Shown: positions 20,262 through 33,607, counted from the stretch's first letter. The stretch is DNA of 64,000 bases from Rhodeus uyekii (GCA_037043235.1 JAWRVZ010000219.1:322501-386500); one strand, 5' to 3'. Notes: generated from the sequence alone by a model not told the origin. Made by a program: numbers and translations.

Positions 20262-21055
20262 AGGGCTTGTCACACAGCCGATCATGTACAAATCATGGAT
20301 CAATTGGATGACAAGATGGCGCCGCGGATGGCAGCCTCGGTTTTTTGCTCTTCAGTGATTGTCCTGTCTTTGTTTGTTTGTTATTTGACATGTAAACTCA
20401 TGTTGTGTTGTATATGTGCACTGGAAGCTTCAATACCAAGACAAATTCCTTGTGTGTGCAAGCACACTTGGCAATAAAGCTCTTTCTGATTCTGATTCTG
20501 ATTCTGATCACTCACAAATCACACACAGATTGGGTTTGTGCATGCTTGTGCGTCGAGAAATTGACCAAAGTATTCCACGAACATTCAACGCACGCCCGAC
20601 GCATGAATCACTGACGGAGAGCGTCCAAACACGCACGCTTCGCGAACGTTCCACGTACAAGCACTTTCAGAATCACATTGTCAGTGGATGTCAGTGGAAT
20701 GAACGTGATACATGCGCGGTTCATGCGTGATATGAAGGTGAGGCGTCAGTGGACGGACATGGACGTGTGCGGTTTCGAATCAGTTCCGACGCATGAGCAC
20801 TGGCGGTCGACGCGTGTCCCGCGCATAGTTACGCATACTCGACGCATAAACTACGCACGCTGACTCATGAATTTTTAACCGTTCAAAACTCAAAATCATG
20901 CACAAACCGCCTTCGACGCAGATTCACTTACAATCACTGACGGTCCACATTCGTTCCACCGACAAATTACGCATACGACGAACTCTCCGCGCAGAAACGA
21001 AAATCTGTGCGTAATGTGTGCGTGATTCATGCGTTTTCGCTGTGTGACTGGCCCT
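20262..21055. mobile_element. Harbinger-like MITE with inserted LINE-like sequence
   Basis: Termini AGGGCTTGTCACAC and GTGTGACTGGCCCT are inverted repeats, flanked by TTA at 20259-20261 and 21056-21058. A 3-bp TA-rich duplication fits PIF/Harbinger. The interior is unusually CpG-rich, full of GACGCA/TACGCA-type motifs. It is about 90% similar by eye to the copy at 43897-44446, which lacks the roughly 250 bp around 20280-20530 found here. No transposase. Confidence 0.8.
20311..20508 (+). mobile_element. Short LINE-like insert (5' UTR joined to 3' tail)
   Basis: Begins ACAAGATGGCGCCGCGGATG, which contains a YY1-type AAGATGGCGCC box as at the 5' ends of several LINEs, and ends with GGCAATAAAGCTCTTTCTG plus TTCTGA repeats, as at LINE 3' ends. 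Almost everything between is missing. It is absent from the sister MITE at 43897-44446, so it arrived after that copy split. Family not named. Confidence 0.6.
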
Positions 21056-21545
21056 TTAGATACATTTCTGCATTTTATGTAATATTAAAAACTGGGGAAA
21101 ATGAGACGGCTTAAAACCTAAAATAATAAATAGAATTGTGCACACTCCTCAACTAATGCTTGATTGAAACACATGTTGCTTTTAATACAGAACTATATAC
21201 TATATACTTTTAATACAGTTAGTCATTATGAATAGGATTATATCCACTATATCTCAGCCTTCTTAAAGTCACTGAAAAAATAGATTGGATTTAGTTATGG
21301 GCTCTGATTCGACCATTTCAAAATGTTCTTCATAAAATGTTCTTCATCTTATGAAGCTACTTTGTTGACTTAGATTTGTGTATTACGTTACTGTCATTCT
21401 GAATAATGCTATACGATATTCCTCTTCCTCTTCAGATTGTAATGGAGGACATTAGGTTTTGTGCCAAAATAGACTGGTATTTGACACTATTCAGGATAGC
21501 TTCTATCTTGACTACTTGCCCAGTCATAGCTAAAGAGAAGTGGTT

Positions 21546-21640
21546 TTAAAGCATGATTCTTGCACCACCATATTTCATAGTGGGTATAGTGTTTTTTGGG
21601 TGATAATAGATCATAGCCAGCTCTTGGGTGACCACTTTTG
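21546..21640 (-). pseudogene. Tc1-like transposase fragment
   Basis: The end of a minus-strand frame reads HPKNTIPTMKYGGARIML, matching the HPKHTIPTVKHGGGSIMLWG-type block between the first and second catalytic aspartates of another Tc1 group. The rest of the transposase is not recognisable. The upstream part of the same 129-residue frame appears to be unrelated sequence. Confidence 0.6.
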
Positions 21641-21787
21641 AAGGCACTTTATTCAACACCATCTTCCCAACCTTCAGATCAGACAAAAATGGAAGACAGA
21701 AAAGGCAGACCTGCAGGTCGGTGACAAAGTCATGATCGTGGACCAGCAATTTCTCAGTTACTCCTGTTGTTCTGCGTAAAAATGGAC

Positions 21788-22023
21788 TGTCACAGTTGTT
21801 GGGGAAAATGAGGAGACAATGAGGCACAGGAAAGCAGCAAAACTTAATGGCACAAACATAGCGACCGAGGATGAGGAAACCACAACCATACACTGACAGC
21901 TCACGACTTCGACTGAACGAAACACAAGGTTTCAATACATAAGGGAGGAATGAGGGAATTAGACACAGCTGACAAGACTAACGACTAACGAAACTTATGT
22001 TTATGTTCCAGGTGGTTTTGTCA
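21788..22023 (-). repeat. Possible solo LTR
   Basis: Starts TGTCACAG and ends TTTTGTCA on the plus strand. Read in reverse it has LTR-like content such as CAGCTGTGTCTAATTCCCTC. No matching 5-bp target duplication is visible, so the call is tentative. Confidence 0.4.
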
Positions 22024-22613
22024 CGTGAAAACTGAAACTGCTGTGATACTCTTGTGGAATTTGTTTTTATTGTACTTTAGTATTTTAGTATGTTACTATT
22101 AGTATATTTATTATTTTATCAAGTGTACTTATTACACAAATAATATACTTTAATGGAACGCAATTCAGTGTGAATTAAATATAATGTTTGTTGACTAACT
22201 AAATGCATATGTAACTGATTTCAACTGTATCACAGATTAAGTTCATATTAAATAGAATTAATTAACTTTGGCGTTACTTTTTTAAACCACTTAAGAGGGA
22301 CCTAAATACTTCTTAATGTGTAATTTCATAATTGCTTTTCGTTTTTATAATATAGTTAAAGTGCACTTGTGCACACAATATTATATTTTAATGTGACAAT
22401 GTTGAAAAATGTGACTGAAGGAAGAAAATGCACAACGAAGGAGAATTTGAGGGAACAGATTTAAATAATAAACTCAGAGAAACAAACTGAAAAAGCAACC
22501 ACAAATCTATAAACAAATGTGAACAGACAGAGATTAAGGGAGAACTCAGGATATAAATGCATGTCTTTGTTTTTACTGTTATATGGTAGGAGGTGAAAGA
22601 GTATCGGTATCGT
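22024..22613. other. No gene seen
   Basis: AT-rich; no domain in the short minus-strand frame at 22388-22630. Confidence 0.5.
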
Positions 22614-22915
22614 CTGAAAGAGTACAGCATTTCTGGATCAAAACAGGTGTAAAAGAAGCAGAAACAAGCGATACATAATCATATGCATGTGTAAAATAAC
22701 ACGATCATCACCATTTAACAGCATATAAATCAAAACTGTCTGATGTTCCCGAATGAAATGTCGACCCAGGACGAGCTTTAGGACTGTGAAGCTTTGGAGG
22801 TGTTGATGAACTCGATTGTCTACACTTGTGTTTTGACCATCATTCTGAATCAGATGTGGATGTAAACTTTGACAAAAACATAATTTTCTCAGCATTTTGC
22901 TCAAAATATTGCTTT
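22614..22915. repeat. Dispersed repeat, copy 1 (partner at 48583-48862)
   Basis: Collinear with 48583-48862: shared blocks include GAAGCAGAAACAAG, the CATTTAACAGCATATAAATC stretch, TGAATGAAATGTCGACCCAG and CTTTGACAAAAACA. Neither copy has a recognisable coding frame or clear termini. Confidence 0.85.
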
Positions 22916-24090
22916 TTTATGAATCTTAAAAATTGCTGGATTCATAAAAAGATTTGAAATGAAACTCCAAAAATGCTGTTTTTATTAGTGCTGCAATTAT
23001 TAGTATTGAAGTTGGAGTTTCATGGTGATGCGTTCTGGGTAGTGTAGTTTTAAACTGAGTTGATCTGTTTTTATATATTTATTTTTTTAATGAAGCTCTA
23101 ATGAAGTCATGCTGACTTTTCTAATGACTTTTTAATGAAATCAACTTATGGCTTCTACAGAAGCATATATCATCAGACTAACAATCTCAGAGCTCATGGT
23201 AGGTCTTGAAAGGTTTCCCTAAAAATATATTTCTCTATGGAGAAAATTAATGACTAGACTCTTACATCTAGAACCCTACTGTTGTGTTCCATTAACTCTT
23301 GGTGATTTATTTTTCAGAATGTATGGAATATTAGACACTATCTTTCTGCAAACTAGTTAAGGAAGCTAACATAAAGCCCACTCCACATAATTGTGCCGGT
23401 AGCTGAAATACCCCTGTGGAATGCCTCCGGGTAATTGGAAGCAATCGTTCATCCATAAAGGTATTTCAGCATAACGTTGAGCAGATGGTGTGCCACTTTG
23501 TGGTGAGGAAACTTAAGAATGCTCCAAGTCTAACAGGCAATTACACTCCTCCTATGCACAATTTACTCAGCCGTAAGTAACCCAGTCATGCTCCTCTGAG
23601 AGAGGTGAACGAGCCAATTTCACTTCAGATGCTCCAGCAATTAAAGGTGGAAACACTTACAGATATGTGCTATCACACTCGCTGAGGGAAAGTACCAGAA
23701 AGTAAAAGAGGCACAGAAAAAAAAGAGGAACTGAGAGAGGAAGGTGTTAACTCTTTCCACGCCAGTGTTTTTTTTTTTTTAAGTTGCCAGGCAGAATATT
23801 TAGTTGTATGAATATCTGCACATGTAATATATTAAATGAAATAACAGACCACACTTTTTAAACAATAGCAACAACAAAAGAACTGTTTTACTGTTTTATT
23901 TTAGCTCAATGCATTCTTTTTAAGCAATACTCAATATTTTTTTAATAAAAAGCAATATTTTGAGCAAAAAAAGTAAAAACAGTACAGTAAAAACTGTTGA
24001 AAACGATCAAGTCGGTCCAAACCCTGAGACTTTTATTAATCTTTGATACACAAATTGATGTATTTATCAAAACCTGTGATATAACCTCAA
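22916..24090. other. No gene; possible conserved non-coding DNA near 23390-23650
   Basis: Mostly unique. The 23390-23650 stretch is complex and free of repeats, with several homeobox-type TAAT/ATTA cores. No exon recognised. Confidence 0.4.
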
Positions 24091-25019
<929 letters not shown>

Positions 25020-28000
25020 GTTTGCCCAATCTCTTACCCATCCCTCATTCTGCCATGCATTCAATTCTCCTTTTGATGAAAAGTGTTGGCTGAACGAATC
25101 ACCCGATATAGTCCAATAATAATGTCCCACCATTTAACAAAGTGACATTGGATATTTACAGCTAAGGCACTTAAGTGCTTTTGTTCTCAGCAGGGTAGAT
25201 TAGTTTAATGCAGTTCACATTCTGCCGCCCACAGCTACAGTTCCTCAACGGCGACGTTCATTTCCCTTCATGTCACTCAACATATGACTATACACTCCAA
25301 TGTACTTAACAATACAGCTCAAATGTATTCTGATACAAGTCTAATAACTTATTCATCAGTCTTATGTGATGTTTCCTGTCAGCTCTTCTGTCATTTACAG
25401 CACTGCCGCTTGATAATGAAGAAGCTTGAAACAGCAAGAATGAGGCTTATTGTGATTGTCTGTGGTCTTACAAGGGGTCTTTTGAGACGTCAGAGCACTA
25501 AACTCAGTCACAAATGACATCTGAATCCTGCACATCATCAAGTCCTGTTCTTCCCAGTGGAGTCGACTGCAGTGTTCAGCGGACTTCCCAATGTGTTCAG
25601 CGGCTGTGCGGAGCTCGGTTTAATTGCTCCTTGCCTTCAGCAGAAGGTACAGAGCACACATTTGATTGGAGCTGAAATGAATGCATCTCTTACGGCTTTG
25701 TTTGACTTGTATGGTTGCGTATGGAAGGAATTCCTCTATCTCTGGAGGAAGCTAATATATCAGTGTGATTATTCTGCTGGATGCAAGGCGTAACTTCTTT
25801 TATGAGTAAAATACATCCAGTGATCCATCCATTCTCCAAACTACTTGTCCATCGTAAGGTTGCTGGCAGTGTAACACATTGTTATATATCTTATATAACA
25901 TATTGATTTTATAAGAACACAACGTTCATGCAAGTGTAACTTGCATTAAGTACACTGTATATATTTTTCATTCTGCTTTATATGCCAAAGATTCACTGCT
26001 GCTTCCCAGATCCTCATAAACACAAAAAATATATAAATGTGTAAAAGAATGTAGTAAGAACCTGAAGATGCAAAACAACAAATTATACAAAGCTGTCATT
26101 ATAACACCCCAAACTCAATTTTTGCATGAAGAAAATATGATCTATATTCTCAAATGTTTTCTCAAAGTCTCAAAATGTCTTTACAAAACAAGTATGACAC
26201 AGTCTGTGACTGCAGTAAATGTTACATGATCCATTTTTACACTACAGTACCAAATTATTCTTTTTGCATAGATGTTGACTAAAGAAACGGAAAGACTAAC
26301 AACTTTAACTTTAGAGTTTTGTGAGTTTCATTTGAGAACATTTCGCTACAGAAAATAATGAACAAGATTCAGTGGAGGAGAAATGCTTAAAAAAACGAAT
26401 TATGAAACCAATCCAATAAAAATGAAATAAGAACTGAATTATAACTGTGTATGATGTCTGCTTATGCTTCTTTTGATGAAACCGTCATACTTATGAGGTC
26501 TCACAAATATTTCGTTAAGCTTTGCTCACCTTCAACAGTTTATCATCTCACGACCACGCACGGAAATGACTGCAAACCACTCAATTTCATGATCTGTAGC
26601 ACTAGGGATTTGTCCTAAGAGGCTTAATTAAACTCTGAAAGGAATCGGTTGTTTATTTTGGTTCTTGTGAAGGTTGGACAGACAATTAATTGGAAGGCCT
26701 GTTGTATTAAATTATTTTTTATTGACTTAATTAGAATACTAAATAATGGATCTGTAATGGATCTGAGTATGTTCTTTTCTCCTTATGTTTACTTGAATAT
26801 TAAATTCAATTTAAACCTAATTGTTAGCTGTGTGCTTAAACAGGTAATTGGCCTGAAGTTGATCAGCCATGCATGATTATGCGCAGTATTTACGACCACA
26901 TGTTTATTAAGTGACTAGAATTGAATATTTTGCTCTTTTAAAATTGTAAACAAATCTTGTATTCAGCAAGGCAAGGTCACAAAATGTAAAAAAAGATAAG
27001 TATGATCATTTGTGATTAAAATATTGTAACCAGTTCAAGTTATTAGACGAAGGACACTTTCGCAAATGTGAAAAGTCAACCGATATTCAAAGTCAGAGTA
27101 TATCTTCACAAAGTTATTTATGAATACTAGTTTAATGGATATTGCTCTTGTGAATTACTGGCAAGACTTAACAAGCAGAAATTTCCCGGCAGCATTAGCC
27201 TCAAAGTACGATAGACAGCTCCAGCACGGTCTGGCAGGCTGGCATGACTGCAGTATAGAAGATAAAGGTTTATTGGAAATCATGAGGTTTCACATGGAAT
27301 CATTGACTATTTGAAGTTGGAGCTCAGGGCTACAGATCTTCACTGCCTTGAGCCCCTCACACTCTCATTTATTTATGTATCCATCCATTTCACCCCTGCA
27401 GAGATCCAGGAGGCCTGCGTCACCTATAGAGCGCTCTGAAATAAACAACCTGCTACCAGCGTCACAGACAGATACATAAAGACAGCAATAAAAACAGCAA
27501 GGCTGCAAAGAACGAGGCGTCTCCCTCAAATCTCCCTGGATTCAATAGTTATGACAACTGACAAAACCATATGTGATTTGAAAAAACGGCAAAACCTAAT
27601 CCGCTGTCTTGCAAATGTACAAGTAATTATTCAAGACTTCTTTCTCGACGTTTTGGCATCTTTCTTGTAATATGAATACGTCTCCCTTGGGTAGCTGCGT
27701 AATTGGACCTAATGAAACATTCATGTGGCAAATGTCATTTAGTATTTTAGAAACAGCGGTGATACAGCAACAACATTTAAGTGCAAAGCTGGTAACATCA
27801 TTGTCATTCAGTTCAGTAGATACCATGAAGTCAACGTGATTATCATCTGAAAAATCAACTTATTTGGCGTTTCGAAACAAGCATGCTTGTTAAACTGCTG
27901 CTTATTAACACTTTTATTGATCCTCAAAGTGCAAAGGCTTTTCAAAAGATTTAAATTTTAACTGACATTTATTTTTATGAAGAAGAGAGCAGCTCTTCAG

Positions 28001-28134
28001 TGTCTGAGTTTCTGTTCTGCGCATCATCACTTACAGATATCCCAGAATTGATTTACGCATGATAGAGGAGGGATGAATTCCACATATTGAAAGCATGGAT
28101 TTTGTATCTAATTAAGCAATGTAATTCCAATGTG
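25020..28134. other. No gene seen; largely unique DNA
   Basis: No transposon termini recognised. At 25830-25865 there is a fragment resembling a common fish repeat (CCATCCATTCTCC...). Short frames at 25557-25793 and 27120-27314 have no domain. The 27120-27330 sequence is complex and could be conserved non-coding DNA. Confidence 0.5.
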
Positions 28135-28831
28135 CACTGCTCAAAATCAATAAGAGAACACTTAAATCACATGTCGGATCTCAATATTCAGTTTGAAAAT
28201 CTTTATTTATGCACATTCTATAACTTGTGAGGGAACCATTGGCTGCACGTGGAGTTCTGTGCAACCCTCCGAGGACATTCCTCCACAGACCATTACTGAC
28301 CCACCGCCAAACCGGTCATGCTGGATGATGTTGCACACAGTATAATGTTCCCCACGGCATCTTCAGACTCTTTCAAGTCTGTGCTCAGTGTGAATCTGCT
28401 CTCATCCGTGAAGAAGATTGGGTTGTTGACTTTATACATCCATGTCCAGTTCTCCTTGTGTAACGGTCTGTGTGCGGGTATTTCCTCCATACTCTTGAAA
28501 CTGAGACACACCAAACCTCCTGTTGAGGGCATGTATGGATGTGCCCATGCAACTTGATTGCCTCATGCCACAGACAGTGACAACGTCCAAAACACAAAAC
28601 TAAAACAAATCAAGTCACCTGCAAAATGATTCTCTTTTGAGGAGTTTCATGTTGTTTCTTCTCCAGTTGTCACTTTAATTTTCATTAAAGCAGGTAAAAC
28701 TTAATTCTTAAAACTTAAACTTATCACTTATGCTTCATAATTTTACAGATTGATCATCAATAAAGTCTACATGATTTTAATCGACTTGGTGACTGTGATG
28801 ATTAAGTGTTCCCTTAATTGTTTGAGCAGTG
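28135..28831 (-). mobile_element. Tc1/mariner element, internally deleted
   Basis: Inverted termini CACTGCTCAAAATCAATAAG (28135) and TTAATTGTTTGAGCAGTG (ending 28831). TA follows on the right; the left flank reads TG, consistent with a mutated TA duplication. The minus strand keeps part of a transposase with FFTDESRFTLS, the region of the first catalytic aspartate. The other two catalytic regions are absent. It belongs to a different Tc1 subgroup from the element at 4716-8686. Confidence 0.85.
28293..28600 (-). pseudogene. Tc1 transposase remnant
   Basis: The minus-strand frame reads CLSFKSMEEIPAHRPLHKENWTW then FFTDESRFTLSTDLKESED, matching the stretch leading into and just beyond the first DDE aspartate. 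The overlapping frame at 28385-28597 (MCFGRCHCLWHEAIKLHGHI) continues the same protein upstream in another frame, so at least one frameshift is present. The N-terminal DNA-binding domain and the rest of the catalytic domain are lost. Confidence 0.7.
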
Positions 28832-28892
28832 TACTTAAAATACTGAAGTTTGATTGCATTACTTGTAAAATATAAGTAGAATTTGTCTCCTG

Positions 28893-29260
28893 TGTCAAGT
28901 ATCGACAGTGTGCGATGTGGAGCAAGGAGAGACAGAAGCAAGATCTGATTCAGAGAAAACTAATCTAAACTCGAAAAACAAAATACTTCAAATACAAACT
29001 CAAAGCAGCACTCTTAGTGCAAACCATGATACACGGCGCGGCATCCACACACTCGAACGACATAACGTTAACAACTGACCACAGACAAGGAGCACAGGAA
29101 GGTATTAAATGATAAACACCGGATTGGGACCAGCTGACGGGACTTGGGCAGTAATTAGACACAGACGTAAGCGTTCAGGACCTGGACGATACATAAAGGG
29201 ACCTGGAAGATACATAAAGGGACCCGGATGTGACAGACTCAACAAGAAAAGACTGTGACA
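28893..29260 (-). mobile_element. Solo LTR (Gypsy-like), minus orientation
   Basis: On the minus strand it starts TGTCACAGTC and ends ATACTTGACA, 368 bp, with the exact 5-bp target duplication TCCTG at 28888-28892 and 29261-29265. Internal blocks such as GGGTCCCTTTATGTATCTTC match the solo LTRs at 36542-36878 and 42140-42482. One ATACATAAAGGGACC-type segment is tandemly duplicated at 29188-29226. A full element was reduced to one LTR by recombination. Confidence 0.92.
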
Positions 29261-29265
29261 TCCTG

Positions 29266-30687
29266 ACCATACCTCCCTGCACTGATCTGGTTATGCTAAT
29301 CAGGTAATGATGCCATTTTGTTGTGTTTGTAAGTGTGTGTTAATTCTAGGAACTGTTTATGAGCAGTTGGAACATTTGTTTTAACCAGTTCATGTTAAAA
29401 GCAAACCTGTAGATTTTTTTTGGGGTAGACTTTATCCTAGATTTCTGAGTAAAGATTGCATGAATTGAACAGTTATGACATAGTAAACGAAATTAGGTAA
29501 AGTGTAACTAATATTTCTCAGTACATTACACAGTTAATCTATAAGTGATCTACTTAAAGACAATTAATTTAAAGACAAAAAATGATCTTTAATAATTATC
29601 TAATTATTAAAGACAAACAAAGCATGAGTTTTAAACCGTCTTACAATACACAAACAATTCTGTAAAGAGTAGGAAACCTTGCCTATCGAGATTAGGGTTC
29701 GGATTTGTTGATTGGCTGAACCGCAGTAATAGATATTGGAAATGAAACAATGATATCAGGGCAACATTTTGTTTATCAATTTGAACACCTTGAGTCGATC
29801 AATCATTTTATAATGTACCCGGAACTCTTGGAATTGCTCTTCTTGATTTCCCCCAAGACGCTCAATGAGGCAACAGACAACTGTTAATTTTTTTTTCTCA
29901 AAAACTCTGGAACTAAAAGGAAATTGACAAATTTTATTGACAAATCCAGTGTCCCTGTGAGCTCAGTGTGCCGCAACTTAAGTAAACATGAAAATAGACC
30001 AAGACAAGAAAATCAAGAAAAAGATCAATCTGACAACACGTGCACAAGGTCGGAAAAAGGAAGCAAACATTGGTGTGGTTTGTAAAATTGGGTTTATGTT
30101 GTTGGCTGTCTTCTGCTACTCTGTGCATGCATAGAAAGCCACTGCTGCATACATCTCATGAGATGAGATGAGATGACATGAGATTTCAATTCATTTTGAG
30201 TATTTTTTTAAAAAGAGCATGTTGTCACACTTCACCTTCCACTCCCATGACCCTCCCTGGTCATCATCTGCACTCTATATCCCATAATTCACACCTGCCA
30301 TAACTTGCCCTCATCAGTTTCTCTACATTTAAATCTGTTTCACTCACTCATCCTGGTCAGTTGTTGTTTTTGTTTGGACTTTTAATGTTTGACACTTTTA
30401 ATGTATCGTCATAATTGTGGAGTTACTTTTGTTTGTTTGGAGTAAAACCCTTTTCTTTTCTTTTATAGAACCTTTTGAATTCTTCCTTGTCTTCTTCCAC
30501 TGAAACTTGTATTCTTCTTAATAATGTAAACAAGATATTTCCCTTGGTTTAAGCCAAACTAATATTACAAATCTTACTCCCCTTTAGTATTCATATTACT
30601 TCTAAGACAAGATATGGTTTACTTTTCTTTTAGAGATAAACGAATAGGTGAACATAATCTACCGAAGTCTTTTAGAAGTTGTCTAGA
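29266..30687. other. No gene seen; possible old LTR at 30225-30500
   Basis: Unique AT-rich DNA with an ATGAG-type pentanucleotide run at 30158-30184. The 30225-30500 stretch (GTTGTCACAC..., TATATCCC, late A-rich end) has the texture of an LTR but no target duplication was found. Confidence 0.4.
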
Positions 30688-30815
30688 ACAGGGATTTTCA
30701 GTCCTGTCCTGGAGAACCCCCAGCACTGCACTTATTGTATGTCTCCCTTATCTGACAAACCTACTTCAGGTCTTGCAGTCTCTACTAATGGGCTGATGAG
30801 TTGAATAAGGTGTGT
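30688..30815. mobile_element. hAT MITE fragment
   Basis: CAGGGATTTTCAGTCCTGTC followed by CTGGAGAACCCCCAGCACTG, then TGATGAGTTGAATAAGGTGT, is the left half of a very common fish hAT-type MITE. The right terminus is not visible. Confidence 0.55.
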
Positions 30816-31389
30816 TATATGAAGAAGACCTACAAATATAATATGCCTTTTTTTGTCTATATTCATGTGTATATGTATGTACAGTATTTATGTGTTGGGG
30901 ATTCAGAGCCATCATAGATAACACTTGTTTCTGAAAACAGAATTGTGGAAAAAAGTAAATGGAGAGGATGCGTCCTTGAACCAAAAGCTCTCCCTATCAA
31001 CATTCAGCATAAATGTCCCTTCCAAAGAAATTGTTGATATATGTCTGAGCTCCTCGTTGATCTAGTAAAGGAGTAAAGGGACGGCATAAAAAATAATAAT
31101 AATAATCAATTTCTAGTCACTAATTATATAGGTCTAAAGTTTAATTTTCTAAAGTTTATAGAAAATGGTTAAATAAAAGCAAACAATCTTGCCTTACTAA
31201 ATAAAATTGTCGTTTTTAATGCTGCTTTATACATAAAGTTAAGATGAGTTGAATGAGACAGCAACGTCTCTCTGAAGACAAGAATAGCTTGGCTGATGGT
31301 CACAACCTCCAGTCTTATAATTGAAAAGGTATAAAAGGTATTTTAACATGTTTAATTTAATTTACGTTGTTATTATTCATTTCATTGAC
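30816..31389. other. No gene seen
   Basis: AT-rich with a short AAT run at 31090-31106. Confidence 0.5.
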
Positions 31390-33600
31390 TAACTCAAGCA
31401 TCTCCTTTTCCAATGTGTCCTGGTTTTCTCCAACAGGATGTGGAGTGAGAATTTCCTTCCACTTTCTTCAGTCTTTTCGCATTTTTGGCTGGTGCTTGAT
31501 TTGTTGATAGCTTCCTCTTCATTGTGTTTACTTCCAATTCTGGATGTGTATGTTGTTGTGATTTCAACTTGGCATGGAAATTGTATTTGAAGCATTGCTG
31601 CCAGCCATACATCCCTGCAAAGGACCCAGGCCCCTTTATGCATGGAATTTTCTCAACAAGGGCTTCAGCCCTTGGATATTTGCATAATTGAAGGGTGGGC
31701 TGTGTAAGACAATATAGATTTGGCATGGTCTTGCATTATTGCAGATTTAACAGTTGCATAATGGAAATGCTTTCCAGAGGCATGACATAACTTGTTTGCC
31801 TCTACACGGATAAGTTTAATGTCACAGGAAAACTTAGATACTACAAACGGCACTGGCCATGGAGCGTGACATGACTCAGGGAGAAGAACCAGGGTTTACC
31901 ATCATCTGCAAGAGAGGTGTACACTACACCATCATCCACAATGTGGGTGTCCAAGGTACTCAGAGTAGAGGACAGTCCTGGTTAACCTAGCCTTAGAAAA
32001 TTAGTGTCATGCATGTGATATGCAATCATCGAATGGGTTCTTGAGAAGGTTTCTGAATGACCCTGTTGACCTTTAAATCTTTTTAAAGAATCTGTGTTTA
32101 GCTTCAAATTGCATGGTCCAGGGAAACACAAGTGGTGCAAAACCAGTTGTTAGCCATGGATAATATTCATGTAAGTGATGATTCAGTTTCTGGGAGCATA
32201 TCCAAATACCTATAACGGAGTCTCATCATCGTGGCCATGAGCCATGTAAAGCTAAACAGTTTATTTCAAGGTCATCAAAACCTGCCACTCTGTGTCATTT
32301 TCCGGTAATTTGTAACCTGACATAAAAGGTAGCATCCATAACAAGCACCAGTTTTCATGTGCATTACCTCCTATACTCTTATGCAATGTAAAATTCAGTG
32401 GGATTGCTTGTGGGCATTTGGCTTTGTCATTCAATTTGTAAGGAAATCGACCAATTGAAGAGTTAAGCTCCCGAAGAGAAAAACATTTTTTCTTCATGAA
32501 TGCATTGAGACACAGAGCCGTTTCCCTTCAAGCAAGTCGTGCAAAGGGTCAGATAGATACACAGACGTGACATGAAAGGAACTCGCTGTCTTTTTACTCC
32601 ACAGCGATGTCTGACACTGCTAAAGTTCAATGTTGTTTCAATGGTATGGCTGAATCTTACTCCATGCTCCTGGATCTGTGAACACTTTAAAGCAAAACTG
32701 CCAACAATTTGAGGAAGGAAAGCTTTCGGCAAGCCCACCTATGGCATGAGCTACAAGATTATCTGCTATAACAGTGAAGACAATGTCCTTCACCACCTTG
32801 ACCAGATTTGGCACCAAAACACGATTATCTTCCAAGCATTTCAAGTCTTTAAGCAGTGGCCCCAAGAGTAAAGGGTTTCCATATTAGGTGACATCATCTG
32901 TCTTATTAACAATGGCTATCTAAATGGTACTTAGATTACATTGCAAGGTATCTGCAAACACCCAGTACATGCCCATGACTTTGCTTCTTGTGGGACGTCC
33001 TCAAAGGGTTGCACACTTCAAAGTCATCTGTGTAAAGAATGAGTGTAAGTGTAAGTTAATCTCCAGATAAAAAGCAGTTTTCTCTTTGGAATGATCCATC
33101 ATGCAAGATCCATGATCTGCATTCCAAAGAATCATTACACAGCCTTCCATTCTGTAATATCGTGTCCCAAATGTGTCCTTTGCTTGCAAGCTGAGTCAAT
33201 AATGTGAGAATTGGTACATAATGGAAGGTTCTTTTCTAACTATTATCAGATATGTACTCAACTGGCTTAGTCAGTGAGAGTCTCCTTTATACATTTTTCT
33301 CTCCTACAGTTTGTGCTTTAAAGGCCCATCTACCCCTAAAGTTCTGAAATAATAGAATCTTCAATAATATAGCCATGCTTCCTCAAAATGCTCAGTATAA
33401 TGTTTTTAATAACTGGAACAGATGTGCAAAAGGAAATTAAGTTCCTCTACTAGTTCATTTACACATTAATTCTACACATTGAAAATGCATTCCAATTTAA
33501 GTCTCTTGATAATAGTTGTGCTAAAGTCTTCAACCTCCTTAAGGCCACTGTCACTTTCACACAGTGACAATGTCCCATAACATCTGATGTACTCGTTGCA
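31390..33600 (-). pseudogene. Decayed copy of a multicopy fish protein family, probably transposon-derived
   Basis: Read on the minus strand, successive fragments in different frames line up as one protein. In order: VPVIKNIILSILRKHGY (about 33400), YVPILTLL near 33210, LLKDLKCLEDNRVLVPNLVK with VFTVIADNLVAHAIGGLAESF (about 32850-32730), FSLRELNSSIGRFPYKLNDK with GGNAHENWCLLWMLPF (about 32480-32310), YYPWLTTGFAPLVFPWTMQF then EAKHRFFK (about 32170-32080), and a basic C-terminal part with YPRAEALVEKIP and NTMKRKLSTNQAPAKNAKR (about 31690-31480). I recognise this order from large uncharacterised proteins repeated many times in fish genomes; no function is established that I can cite, and transposon origin is my inference from copy number. 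Stops and frameshifts occur throughout, so this copy is dead. No terminal repeats were found around it. Confidence 0.62.
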
Positions 33601-33607
33601 TCATATG

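Noticed and set aside
21546..21935. 129-residue minus-strand frame as a gene
   Set aside because: Only the last 20 or so residues match a Tc1 transposase; the rest comes from unrelated sequence.
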